From assembly GCF_020882245.1 (NCBI RefSeq), contig NC_083597.1, forward strand, positions 5,180,581 through 5,244,580: a stretch of DNA of 64,000 nt. Direction: 5' to 3'. A program made the position numbers and the translations under genes. The DNA comes from Rhopalosiphum padi. Lineage: Eukaryota; Arthropoda; Insecta; Hemiptera; Aphididae. Under the pieces are notes generated by a model. The model had not been told where the DNA came from. It was given only the letters and a program-made list of their open reading frames with translations, and did not search any database. Shown in pieces: positions 1 to 11,288 of the stretch. How positions within the stretch are numbered: the stretch's first letter is position 1; each line of letters opens with the position of its first letter.

Positions 1-94
1 CCCTCTATACACATATATAGTAATATATGTTCTATATCGTGTGCGGAGACCTTAAAGTACATAGAGGCCACGCATCGGTGGCGGGCAGGCGCTG
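1..94 (-). other. possible exon running off the left edge
   Basis: The minus-strand acceptor aaattgcag at 100-95 is followed by a locally GC-rich stretch. One frame is open to the window edge (starting APARHRCVASMYFKVSAHD) and another ends in TAG after about 20 codons. No family was recognised. Could equally be a GC-rich repeat. Confidence 0.2.
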
Positions 95-215
95 CTGCAA
101 TTTACGACCGGTAAAATGTTAATTTGTTACACCTATATAGAGTCCTGGCATTTCTAGCAAACAGAAAATTAAAAAAAAAAAATAAATAATCAATAATATT
201 TTCACAAATACAGTA

Positions 216-422
216 ATGTTAGCAACACCAATAATTAGCGATAACACTAATATTGATTACATCGACACAATGACGTTCAACAGTACTATAAACCCGAAAA
301 AAGTTACCCTAATTGGAGCATGCGAAAGCCGCACGTTCAAACATCTCGTGCAACTTTTCAACCCAACGACGGACACAAAAGCTCAAAAGGAATCGACTGT
401 GATAGATATACCACACGTTTGA
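216..422 (+). CDS. small ORF of unknown nature, 68 codons
   Basis: ATG to TGA, with an unusually balanced amino-acid composition for this AT-rich region (for example TFNSTINPKKVTLIGACES). There is no signal peptide, membrane segment or motif. No family was recognised. It could be an exon of a gene extending left, a fragment of a mobile element, or chance. Higher local GC and C-ending codons are the only support. Confidence 0.25.
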   Translation: MLATPIISDNTNIDYIDTMTFNSTINPKKVTLIGACESRTFKHLVQLFNPTTDTKAQKESTVIDIPHV

Positions 423-2189
423 ATAGCATCTTAAAGCATTTCTTATAGCAAACAAAAATCTTATTTTTTAGTGAAATATTTCAAAAATAAAAATATATGA
501 AAGTAAGTAGCTCATCAAACTATCACTCATTGTCACACCAAACATCCACAGGAAATTTTTTGCCTTTAATTTATCGTAAATATATGACTAATAAGCAAAA
601 TAAATTATGTATAAAATACAAAAATGTCATTCACTTTTGTTCCATCAATCCAACAATAGGCCATGCACTATTTACATTTATACTTAATTTTAATTAGCAC
701 CAATAAAAAATAATTATTGCGCAAAAAGTTATCAGTATTGTGTTTAATTTGTTGAGCTAATCTAAAAATAATACTAATGTTATTTATATACATATTGCCT
801 TTTTCTAGCAGGTAATAACTTAATGATAACACATAATATATCTTGTGCATACATCCGAGTGAATGTTCGTCGAACTAACGACTCAAAGGTCAAAAATAAG
901 AAGCTATTATCAATACGAAGCAAGTTCATTTGTGTGGATGATATAATAAAACACGCTGATAACCACTTAAATTATAGATAACTTTATATGGATATATATT
1001 TAATTTACTTATATTCAATAAGTTTTATTTTTTCAGGAAAGCGTATCAAATTTTGAAGATTTTCACCAAATAAGTACCTATCTATCTGCAAAGTACAATA
1101 TGTAATATATAATAATAATTAATAATATTACTTTCCTGTCCCGATATTTATCTATGTATTGGTATTTTCAAAAGGTTAACTAGAATAGATACAATAAAAA
1201 TATTATTAAAATATTTTATAGCAATATATATTAACATAATTATAATATTGTTTCCAAAAAAAAAAAAAAAAACAGTTTCCTACATAGAACGAGCCATTTT
1301 AAGTCGCTAAAAAAATATGAATAATACGTACATATTTTTTTAAATACCTATTGAATGTATTATGTATAAAATATGTTTTATCTAATAGTATAAGAAACTC
1401 GTGTTCAAAACACATTTAATTATTATTTATCATTATTATTATAACATTTTAATCTATGTATAGAATATTCATTATTTTGGGTTAAAGGGTGTCCAGATAA
1501 AGGCACACAAACCTCCGTCTTGAAAATGCACGACCTAGGCTAGCTTTGTATAGCTGATGGTTTATTGATTCTATATAATTATAATTAAATAATAAGTCAT
1601 ATGTATGATTATAATAGATACACGTTTTTTTTTCGTGCCAACAAATATAGGTAATCAACTTAGTTATACATCACATTTAAAACATATTTTAAACGTGGTA
1701 TTTTTGTTTTGTTAAAAAAATATTAAATAAAAAATGCTTTAAATTATGACGCATTTATTATATTTCAATAAGGACCTGCAGCTAAGAATCTATATATTTA
1801 TATCGTATGTGAAAAGATATGTGCTCAAATAATATTATGTACCTATTTAAAGTTATTTATTTTTAATGTGTTTTCGTAAGTTATAAAAAATCATAATAAA
1901 ATTCAAAAACTAAAAGATTTATATTCGGGAATGAAATATTATTTGCATCAATATAGGTGTAAGCCATCACAAGTTGGAATATCACAAGAGGTTTGTGTCA
2001 AAAAGCAAACGATATATCCGTTAAAATGGGCATGCAATGGACATGACATAGATATAATTATTATATTATAGTAATGAAACAATCAATAGTGATATGATTA
2101 CCAGGTAAGATGATGCTTTCTAGGTAAAACTAGATAACTGGAAAAAATGTGGTATTATAATTTTTTTTTAATTGCAATGATATATAGCT
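423..2189. other. AT-rich intergenic stretch, nothing supported
   Basis: Contains a 17-A run at 1256-1272 and several short AT hairpins. The open frames at 497-697 and 668-850 are composed of AT-rich codons and overlap each other on opposite strands. No gene, RNA or transposon end recognised. Confidence 0.6.
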
Positions 2190-3274
2190 GTCTAATGCTT
2201 AAGAGTGGAGTCTGCTTCCTTTTGTGGAGAACCGTCACGTCCGGAACCGACACCCGGTACCTGACACGCATCATGGATCTCCGATGGTGCGCGTTCATTC
2301 TACTCTATCACTATAACCGATACCAGATGACCTGTTGAAAACCGACCACGAACATTTAAAACAACGAAAATACATATCTGCACAATTATGCGGCCCTATA
2401 TGTACATCAGGGCAGAGTCGGTTTTTTACTTCGACGGCACGAGGCCCGTTATCTCTCGTTGTTTCCGAGACTCGAAACGCAAAGATAAAAAAAAAAAAAA
2501 CCGCTCGATTTATTAATATTGGCCAGCCACGCAATCACGTACACACAAGTTTAATGTGCCAAAAGCATCAAAAACGAGATTCTCTCATATTCTAGCTCCC
2601 ACTCACACTACAAAAATCATATCGTCTGCAAGTCGGGGGGAAAACAGAGTAAAAAGTCCCCCTATAATTTTGCCCTTCGCCAAAAGATCACGGCCGAAAA
2701 TAAACTCGGACCAGTGCCAGACAATATATATATATTATAAGGTCGAAAGATGACGCGCGTTTATCGAACAGTCGCCTACGTGAGGTATTTCGGCGGTCTC
2801 GGCGAGAGGACACACACATACTAAGAGATATGACAATAACTATAATAATGACGATAAAAATATATATATATCATAATTTAATTACATTAAATTGATGTCA
2901 TTATTACAATATTACGATTCGTCGCCCGCGCGAACCGAACGATGCGATAAAACTACGCATTCGCGTGGGTATATGATAATCGTCGGGTACCTATACACAC
3001 GGCCGTATGACCTAACCTACAGACGCGCCGAAGATTAAAATCGATATTATGCATGAATGCGTGGAATCGATTTCTAAAATTAAATCATTTTTCCCTTACT
3101 GAAATAATCTCGTGCTAACGAAACGGCGGGATTACCTGCTCGCTGCCGTTTGCGACGAGTTCCTCCCGCGGAAACGAAACGCGCGCAATAACGATTAACA
3201 TATTAATATTGCGTTTTTAATGAACGACTTCGATAAAAAAATATATTTAAAAAATGTTTAAAAAAAATACTTAC

Positions 3275-3410
3275 TGCAGTATGGTCTCCGTTTCTTCGGT
3301 CGGCGTGTGGAGTTTCTGATTGCAATACAGTTTGAATGATTTTCGGACGCGCAAGTTCAAACGACAGCAGTAATAATAATATACCTAATATAGCGGTAGT
3401 ATATTATATT
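3275..3410 (-). other. candidate 5' exon with consensus donor
   Basis: On the minus strand the sequence ends ACTGCA|GTAAGTATT, a near-ideal donor, at 3275. The preceding 90 bases are open in two frames (one reads ILQ at the end, another GDHTA) but contain no ATG, so it would be an untranslated first exon or part of an internal one. The 5' bound is a guess. No homology recognised. Confidence 0.3.
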
Positions 3411-3685
3411 ATATATCCGTGGGCTACTGTAGCGTTTCTGTTTTCATCAGAATGCTCAGCTCGATAATAATTAAAATAACAACGTTGATTTGGGTAACTC
3501 TCTCGTGATGCGCTTGTGGGTTTGGATTCGAAATCGAAAAAAAACAAACAAGTGAATCTAGTTTATTTTTGTTTGACGGAAAAATGTTGCGTTTTACAGA
3601 ATTGTATAATATAATATTATTTAAACGAGATCAATGAACAAAAAAATAAATCACAGATGTGCAACTATTATGCATCGGACACTGA

Positions 3686-4022
3686 TTAACCGAACCATGG
3701 CGGACGGTCGTCAGATTTTTTTTTTTTTTGGCGAGTCTCAACAGTCGTTGTGAACTTGCAGGCGTTGCGTTGTGCTACGAAGCGTCGACTGAACGTGTCG
3801 TAGTAGATATAGTCGTCGTCATCGGTCAGAACCACAGATAACGGCGATACCACCACCATAGCTTCCGCCGCCGCCTCCGCCGCCACCACCACCGCTGTTA
3901 CGGACCGCGACGGGCTCTTATCTCCAACACACCCCGCCAAAAAACGGCGCCGATTTCCGATCGGACCTTTTAACAACAACCGTTTGTGCGGTGTATATGA
4001 TTATTTAAGTGCGGTAATGTAA
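3686..4022. other. coding-like frames on both strands, GCC-repeat block
   Basis: The plus-strand frame 3813-4022 (70 codons) reads through an Ala/Thr-rich repeat into LLSPTHPAKKRRRFPIGPFN, which looks like a nuclear-localisation-type basic patch. The minus-strand frame 3979-3686 (97 codons) is Ala/Val-rich, then DDDDYIYYDTFSRRF. Neither starts with ATG: the minus frame opens at TTG, and the plus frame opens after TAG, which could also be an acceptor AG. At most one can be real. A GC-rich 5' UTR would look the same. Confidence 0.3.
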
Positions 4023-4223
4023 TGTAATGTTGTACTGCAGCCTTTACCGTTCAGATGTTAATAACAAACACCGTCCTATTGACGGTTAGGCGGTGTAACC
4101 TGCGACTGTAATGTTATGATATAGTTATATATATATATATATAGACATATAGTTGTACACGTCATAATATTATTGTATAATTATTTATGTTACCTATTTG
4201 AATGTACACCGTTATTATTACAG

Positions 4224-4373
4224 ATGTTTCTCAACAACTCGAAATCGTTGTCTAATGTAACGATTACAATTTTTCTACCAAAAGCCGCGAACGCCGTCCG
4301 TCTGTCACGACGTCTAATAAGCTTTCTCAGAGTCGCCGACCCATTAGGTGACAATGCGTCTGTCGAGGTTTGA
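4224..4373 (+). other. candidate exon after a good acceptor
   Basis: The acceptor gttattattacag ends at 4223 and is followed by a frame of 49 codons (MFLNNSKSLSNVTITIFLPK...) to TGA. A possible donor GAG|GTTTGA precedes the stop. The minus strand is also open here (TLRKLIRRRDRRTAFAAFG). If joined to the plus-strand frame upstream it would form a short two-exon gene. No family recognised. Confidence 0.2.
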
Positions 4374-4734
4374 AAATTAATGTATTATTGCATTATATTT
4401 ACCGTAATACTCAATAATGTTGAATAATTTAAACACTGAGTAAAAAGCCTTTTTTTCTACTTTTCTCTGGAATTTATTATTATAAAAAATAAAAAAAATT
4501 TACCGTAAAATGGTTCAGTAAAAAAAAACCTTTGGGTCTATACAGGTTAACTATTCTGAATATTAATTATCCACTATTATCGTCGTGAGTGCAGTTGTAA
4601 GTACTATACTACACTCAGTACACTAATTTTCAATATATTTAATACCTGTATGGCTAAAATGCTAAATCACTTTTTACTTAAAAAGATTGCATAGACAATT
4701 TAATTTATCCTTGCAGCCTTGCAGGATATAAAGA

Positions 4735-4955
4735 GTTTCTACAGTGCACGATCTTGGGATGAGATTTGACTCTAAACTATCTTTCAATCACCATATACTT
4801 ATTATTAGAAATAAAGCGTCTGAAAAGGTTTTTTTTTTTTAATGCATATGTCGACATTGTAGAGATGAATCTGTATTAAAAATATTATATTAAATATTTC
4901 GTTAATCTGTTCACATTTTGATTATGTCCTGGCATCTACGGTGATTCTTTTATCA
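4735..4955 (+). mobile_element. Non-LTR retrotransposon relic (reverse transcriptase C-terminal part, frameshifted)
   Basis: One frame reads VHDLGMRFDSKLSFNHH and then RNKASEK, the DLGxxFDSKLSFxxHI...NKAS motif found after the catalytic core in many insect LINE reverse transcriptases. After a T-rich insertion another frame gives ICSHFDYVLAST near 4908-4948, matching the LVRSHFDY segment that follows in such proteins. Frameshifts and stops show it is dead. It probably belongs to the same copy as the 5380-5532 tail. Confidence 0.7.
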
Positions 4956-5101
4956 TAAAACACTCATTATTTCAAAAATCATTCATGTTTTTGAAAACAG
5001 TTTTTTACATAATTTCAAGTTGTTAAAAAGACAACGTTTTTATTAAAAAAATTCTATTTTTAAATATTTTTTATTCTTATATTTTTTTAAGTTTTTTACT
5101 T

Positions 5102-5352
5102 TTTTGAATGACAACATAGAGTTTTAATTTTATATTCCAAAGCAGAATAATTTTCTAAGTATTCTAAGAGACAAGCGGAGTAGTAGACAAACATTTTGCG
5201 GGGTAACCCCGTATCACTCCAAACCGCTTGTCTAAACTTTAAATACGTATAACTCATAAACTACTCACCCTAAATTCGATTTTTATGTATCAAAATACTC
5301 AGAAAATTATTCTGCTTTGGAATATAAAATCAAAACTATGTTGTCAAATTTT
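5102..5352. mobile_element. Foldback/MITE element inserted in a LINE relic
   Basis: The arm at 5110-5164 (GACAACATAG..., TATATTCCAAAGCAGAATAA) is repeated inverted at 5293-5345 with only a few differences. Inside is a second inverted pair, AGACAAGCGG (from about 5169) against CCGCTTGTCT (ending about 5234), and a GGGGTAACCCC palindrome at 5200-5210. There is no ORF. It separates the two LINE fragments on either side. Confidence 0.75.
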
Positions 5353-5379
5353 TACACTACCTCCGCAGTGTGCGTAATA

Positions 5380-5531
5380 AGGCTCCTCAAGAGTCCTGTC
5401 GCTGTTGTAGAGGTGCAACAGAACATGTTGTTGTATGGACCTATGTGTGTGTCATACGCGGATAGATGAACGACTCATACAAACTCCATTATGGTATTTT
5501 GTGTTTGATTTAAAAAAAAAAAAAAAAAAAA
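5380..5531 (+). mobile_element. LINE 3' tail with poly(A)
   Basis: A frame from about 5388 reads APQESCRCCRGATEHVVVWT, resembling the cysteine/histidine motif (CxC...TxEHV) near the C-terminus of several non-LTR ORF2 proteins. It decays into stops. A run of 20 A at 5512-5531 ends the unit as expected for a reverse-transcribed insertion. The similarity is short; the poly(A) placement is the stronger evidence. Confidence 0.55.
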
Positions 5532-5532
5532 T

Positions 5533-8174
5533 TATTTCTGACTACAAATTATATTAAATATGTTTTCCTATACTCAGGGATATATAAATATCACTAATAA
5601 ATCGATGGCGTTTTAAAAGGAACTTATTAAAACGATAATGTACTAATAAAAAATTTGGTTGTGTTTCGATTTTTTAAAAAATATTATAAGATATTAGTAG
5701 TCAATTGGCATTAATTATGACAGGTCAATACCAATTTTCAACCAGATATCCTACCAATTGTTTAGGACAAAAGAAAAAACAAAATAAGTAAAACAATTAG
5801 TTAACACTATCAATTAATGCACATAACCCCGTTTTAAACAACCCTTTTCGTTTTTTTTTTTAATTTTTATATCTAGTATATACTTTAATTGTTATGTATT
5901 ACCACTTATTATATAAGTATTTGGTATTTCAAATTTTAAAATATCACCTACTTTTTATTTATTATTACCACATAATAAATCTATATTCTATACTATACTA
6001 TTTAATTTATTACAAAATCGAAATTAATCGTAAAAAACCTTTACAAAAATGTGACGTTTCCGGTTTATAAATTAATGTAAATTAGGGTATCGACTATCGG
6101 TGTGGTTCTGGTTCCAAAACCTAGTCTTTTCGGTACGGTTCCAGTTCCTGTCGCGAACCTACCCAATTTTGAGGTATAGACTTTAAAATGGCTCTAAAAT
6201 CTTACAAATCCTTATCCCTTATCCAGTCTGTTATAAAAAAAAAAAATAAGATCGAAGTCAAAATTTCAAAAGGAGGGCTACACATGAAGTTTGCCATCCT
6301 AATCTTATTTCTGTCATGAAGAACGGGAAAATTACTTTTCAATAATTTACATAATGAGTACATGATTTACAAATAAATTGGTGACAGTGGACAACATCAT
6401 GCATGACAAAATCTATATCTTAACCATAAAATCCAAAGATCTACATTTTTAGTTTGCTTTTTATAAATCTGCCTAATTTAATTAATAGAATTAATAATTT
6501 TGTGATGAAAAAAAATCAATGACAGATGTTTATATAAAAATTATAATTTTGTAACACAACTTTAAATAAACCTCGTCACTACTGCAGTATAAAGTATCTG
6601 CACCTATAAGATGAAAAATATATATATTATAAACAAAGTTCCGCTGAAAATAGTCTTAAAAGTTCGCCTCTTTAGATATAACTTTAAGTTATTGATATTA
6701 AATTTAAAGAAACACCTCTCAGCATGCCAACAATCTCTATTCTCTCGTTAAACTACTTTTTAATGTTTATTCTATCTAGTATTCTAGTATGTACCAATTG
6801 TTAATTAAAATAGTATTATTTATATAGTATAATTCAAACAAATTAAATTTAATCAATAACCAAAATAAAATATCGATTATCTATCACGTGCAATTGAAAA
6901 TAATGCTAAAATATTTGTTTGTAATATTAAAAATTGGCCATTTAGATTCTATTAAATTACATTTAAATAATTAAAAATTAATGTTGTTATTCCTTTTTAT
7001 CTCTAGATTTTTTTTTACTGCTAACTACATAATTTAGTGGTATTTTGAATATAATATTATATAATGTGTATACAAACCACAAAAATTGGATATCAATAAT
7101 TGAATTTTGCTTTTAAATCAGTAAATATCAAAGTAAAAATATAGGCAAATACAAAACAAAACTACAATATGTATGTCGTATATGTCAAAGTATATTGAAT
7201 AATTTTTATGTCATAGGAATTCATATTAATTATCGGTTTAAAACTTAAATTTTTCGATTTTATGTTCGGAATGATTTTTGTTATTATTATTATTATTATT
7301 ATTTAAAATAATTTAACAATATGAAACAAATAATAAATTAACAATAAAAAGAAACGTTGGTGTATGATTAATGATAAATTGATAACATTATAATACAATT
7401 TAATACTTCTTATATGAAGAAAACTGTCCATTAATAGCGCCTATAATTCAGAACATTAAAAAATATGTATTTAAATAAATTAACATAAATATATATAATA
7501 TATATATACGATTGAACTACTTGAATAAATTACTCCCAGTCATCCGAAACACATGTTCCAGAAATAATAATTTAAATCTTTTGAAATTGGCATGACTAAC
7601 AAATATCAAAAATATTATTTGTTATCACAAATAATAAACATACATAAATAAGTTATATTTTTTAAATTATATACTGATATTTTTGCAAATTATATTTATA
7701 TTTTAAGTTTAAATGTGTATTTAAATTAATACAATTCTAAAAAAATGAACTAAATATAATACATATATACTTTTAATATTAATACTCAATAAAAGATTCA
7801 CGAATTTTCTCCGATTTCTAGTCAATAGCATGATCTAAATTCTCTATAAAATTAATCTTTGACCACAATTTTGGTTTTATGGATTTAGATTTATGTAATA
7901 TTGATAATAAATAATGCATTTTTTATTATCTAAATTAACAGTGACAAGTAAACCTGAATACCGTTTAATTATAAATTAAAAATAATGTGTTTCATAGTCC
8001 AATAAGTACGAAAATATAACACAGAATATTAAATTTAAATTAAAAATTAAGTACAATAACATGTACCAAAATTAAAACAATCGGAGCATTGATTAATAGT
8101 TTAACAATGTTTTTTTTTTTTTTTTTGCTATGTAAATATTGTGTATAATCAAATTTTAGTAAAAAAAAATATTT
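5533..8174. other. AT-rich intergenic stretch
   Basis: No gene seen. Notable items: a GGTTC-rich patch at 6090-6170 (ggttctggttcc, ggttccagttcc) resembling decayed transposon termini; an ATT trinucleotide run at 7281-7302; and a 17-T run at 8110-8126 just before the Jockey fragment. Confidence 0.6.
7281..7302. repeat. (TTA)n microsatellite
   Basis: Seven uninterrupted trinucleotide units in AT-rich intergenic DNA. Confidence 0.9.
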
Positions 8175-8870
8175 CATTCTTCAAATTTTAAGTAAGATCT
8201 CCCCTCCACTGCAATTGCAGGGAGTTGACATTCCCAAAACTTCTCAAGTAAAATATCTAGGACTCAAACTTGACAAACGCCTAACCTGGGGCCCTCACCT
8301 AAAATCTAAACGTCAAACACTAAATAATCGTCTACACTTAATTCGACCTATACTCAAGTCAAAAATGTCAATTCACACAAAATCAATTTTATACAAGTCC
8401 CTTTTAAGGCCAATCTGGGCTTACGGCATGCAAATCTGGGACTGCGCCAAACCTTCCCAAATCCGATCAACTCAAGCCTTCCAATCAATCTCTCTCCGAC
8501 TTATAGCCTCAGCTCCATGGTATATAACAAATAAAGGACTACATAAAGACCTAAAAATTGACATAGTTGACCAACTAGCCAAAAATTACTATACCAAATT
8601 TCATGCGCAACTACGACACCATCCAAATCCACTCATCTCACACCTATCGTCACACACGCTATCCGACAACCCTCCACGCCGTCTCAAAAGACGATGGTGT
8701 GAATTAATTGAGTAATCATGCTATGAAGGTTTCTGTCAATGGATAGTCTCCCTCCTCATGTAAATCATGTCATATTTAAATTATGTTAGCCTCTGCTACT
8801 TATCACATTTGCTTATTGTATAAATGATACAGATTGTAAATATATATTTATCGTACTTCGTATACAGTTA
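8175..8870 (+). mobile_element. 5'-truncated Jockey-like non-LTR retrotransposon (C-terminal reverse transcriptase)
   Basis: An uninterrupted frame from about 8182 to the TAA at 8713-8715 encodes the end of a Jockey-clade reverse transcriptase. Visible landmarks are VKYLGLKLDKRLTW, the spacer HLIRPIL, LYKSLLRPIWAYGMQIW, then FQSISLRLIASAPWYITN and KDLKIDIV. Everything upstream is missing (endonuclease, fingers, YxDD), as is usual after incomplete target-primed reverse transcription. After the stop comes a roughly 150-bp 3' UTR without a clear poly(A) tail, so the end point is approximate. The frame has no stops over about 175 codons, so the copy is fairly young, but it cannot be active. The TTG at 8215 is not a real start. 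Confidence 0.9.
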
Positions 8871-9058
8871 TTTTTTATTTAACTCAAATTGAATACATTT
8901 ATTACTACAGTGCCTTACTCAATGAAAAAATATGCTCTAAACGTTATATTTAGCAGAGCGACTCCACTGGTATTATCAATATTTATATTTATATATATTT
9001 TCAGACAACACTTCTGTTTACAATAATAATAAAAAAAGATATTTAGTAATAAATCCAG

Positions 9059-9512
9059 GGCTTTGCACCCGAATTAACTCAAACCCGTAACACCGCTAAA
9101 CCCCCTTAAAAAATCAAACACCTATAACCAATATAATCCGAATGATTTTTTTTCAAAACACGCGAATTAAACAAAATCCGAATAAAAAATGTTGGTTACA
9201 CGAAACCTGAAAAATTATGTTTTTTTACAGTCTTCGTGTATTTTTTGTAGTTAGTTCAATTTTGTAGATGATTTAACAATATTAATAATATTTACAGGAA
9301 CAATTTTACAAAATAAATTATAGGTAAATTTAATAAATATTTTATTGAAACTAAAATTCGATAAATAAACCAAGTTAGGTCTAAAACAAATTATGTTGTG
9401 CATTCGTGTTATGTTTTATTGTAAATAACATAAATCATTCAAAAATTTTTATTTTGGACACCCAAACACATTTAGCACCCGAAACCCAAATAAATGATTC
9501 GGAGGCAAAGCC
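9059..9512. mobile_element. Inverted-repeat element, GGCTTTGC ends
   Basis: GGCTTTGCACCCGAATTA at 9059 is mirrored by TGATTCGGAGGCAAAGCC ending at 9512 (14 of the outer 16 positions pair). Related words (cacccgaa, cccgaaaccc) recur inside. No target duplication was recognised and there is no ORF. Probably a non-autonomous DNA transposon. Confidence 0.5.
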
Positions 9513-9534
9513 TATATTATAATATAGAGAGATT

Positions 9535-9865
9535 GTAAATTCCGCCAGAACTTAACAGGTAAAAACAAGGTCTATGGTAAATTCCGTCCGGGATAATATC
9601 CAAATAAAAAAGGTACGTGTAAACTATGCCCGAAAAAATAAATATTTTTAAACTAAGTGTTCCGTGACTGTACGACGCGACCGTGCAAATAAAAGTAACT
9701 TTAAACTTTTAAATTTCATTAAGTAATAAAATCTTCTTACTTATAACTTAAAAGTTATATTATGTAGGATGTGTTTATTAAATATCAATTTTTTTCGGGC
9801 GGAATTTACACGTATGTTTCTTTTCCTGTATTTTTTTGGGGGGCGGAATTTAAATGCGCCCATAA
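9535..9865. mobile_element. Foldback repeat with TAAATTCCGCC words
   Basis: GTACGTGTAAACTATGCCCG (9613-9632, continuing to 9640) is mirrored at 9788-9815 by a CGGGCGGAATTTACACGTAT-type arm with about 4 mismatches in 28. Further copies of the taaattccgcc word lie outside the arms, direct near 9536-9546 and 9577-9588, and inverted at 9843-9853. The outer boundaries are uncertain. The minus-strand 62-codon ORF across it is not credible as a gene. Confidence 0.55.
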
Positions 9866-11261
9866 TATAGGCCACTAATAATATCACCACAATATGTAAT
9901 GCGATATCGGGAAATCGACCCAATGACATTGGTGGTAAACTGGTAACTTGTAACGTATAGGTTAGGTACCTATATAATATTATAGTGTTCCATCAATTCA
10001 ATATATTAACATTTAAAACGCACGTAGGTACCTTTTACAACGTAAGGACCTATAACCACTCACGTTTCACAACCTCATATGTATCTAATCTGTGTGTTGA
10101 CTTTACACCTCCAATATGCTTTTGTTATGTATGTGTGAAAGGATTCTACTCGATTATGAAACTGTGTAGCGTATTAAAAACAATACAATATACCAAAATA
10201 TAAACTCTATATTTAACTGTTTCTGTTAATTTAATATGTTCGTCTCCTAATTATTACTCCAGTCACGTGGCGAATAATAAGCATCATTATCACACCATTC
10301 AGTATTTACATGACATGATCCAGCGACTATACTATCGGATACACGTGATATTATGTTATTCAAGTCATTATATAACAAGTAGCATTTTATTTAAATCCAA
10401 TAACTGTTTATCGAGCTAAAACAACTATTATTATTATTATTTACAATGTTACCTAGAAATATAAATAATAATACGCAACTTTGGAATATATTATCTTATA
10501 AAAAATGTACCTACGTCACGGATAGTTAATATGTTTATAACGATTACCATTAATCATAACAATAATTTTCTTGAAATTGTATGTGAAAGTTATGTTGTTT
10601 TAGAATTTTGGCACTAATTGTGTTGTTATTTAAATATAAGTACATTAAACGGGGTAAATTTTTAACACAAGGTAATTATTACTAATAACTTTGTTTGTAC
10701 TAATTTATACATTGTAACTATATCATTATAAATTGATGTTAATAATTATACGAGCATACAAATTTAAAAAAAGTAAAATATATAAATTATAATAAATATA
10801 TCAAATCAATATATTTTGCATAATTATAGTCAAGATACTTAAAAAATAAAAATTATTAATTAAATTTAATATACGTTTAAATTAAATTTTTATAATAATA
10901 TTATAAACGTAAAAATTTAGACTACATAATTGAATATTTAATTTCGTGATGAATTTTTAATATAATTATATAATAAAATAGATATTTTAGGTAAGTATAA
11001 TGTTGACCGAGATAGTTAATAATCGGGAGAGTTCACTACTACTCGATATTAAATGCATTACTCATATCCATTTGGATATTAGAAAAATACTTCCAAAATA
11101 TATATTATTTCTGTTAGAATTATTTTCAATGACAGAAGTTCTCAACCTATGTGATCAATAATCCTTAAAAATTCTCAAAAATTCGTTTATTTTTAAGCAA
11201 ATATTTTTTAATTAATAATTTCTTTCTAGTCAACCATGCGGCAGTTTTCAGAGGTGCGAAA

Positions 11262-11288
11262 TATATATACATATATATATATATATAA
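11262..11288. repeat. (AT)n microsatellite
   Basis: Alternating AT over about 27 bases, interrupted once by a C. Confidence 0.85.

Larger units (their letters stand above)
2190..4380. promoter_or_regulatory. CpG-rich island, probable promoter/first-exon region
   Basis: This is the longest stretch in the window with high G+C and abundant CpG (for example gacgcgcgtttatcg near 2752, cgtcgcccgcgcgaaccg near 2920, and the GCC-rich block at 3858-3896). In an AT-rich insect genome such islands usually mark promoters and 5' exons. Candidate exon pieces are listed separately. No complete gene can be assembled, and the orientation is unresolved. Confidence 0.5.

Noticed and set aside
3686..3979. 97-codon minus-strand ORF taken as a gene on its own
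   Set aside because: Its first codon is TTG, the body is a GCC/GGC repeat translation, and the plus strand is equally open. Kept only as an unresolved block.
8215..8715. A complete gene starting at 8215
   Set aside because: The start is TTG within a frame already open upstream. The protein is only the C-terminal part of a Jockey-type reverse transcriptase.
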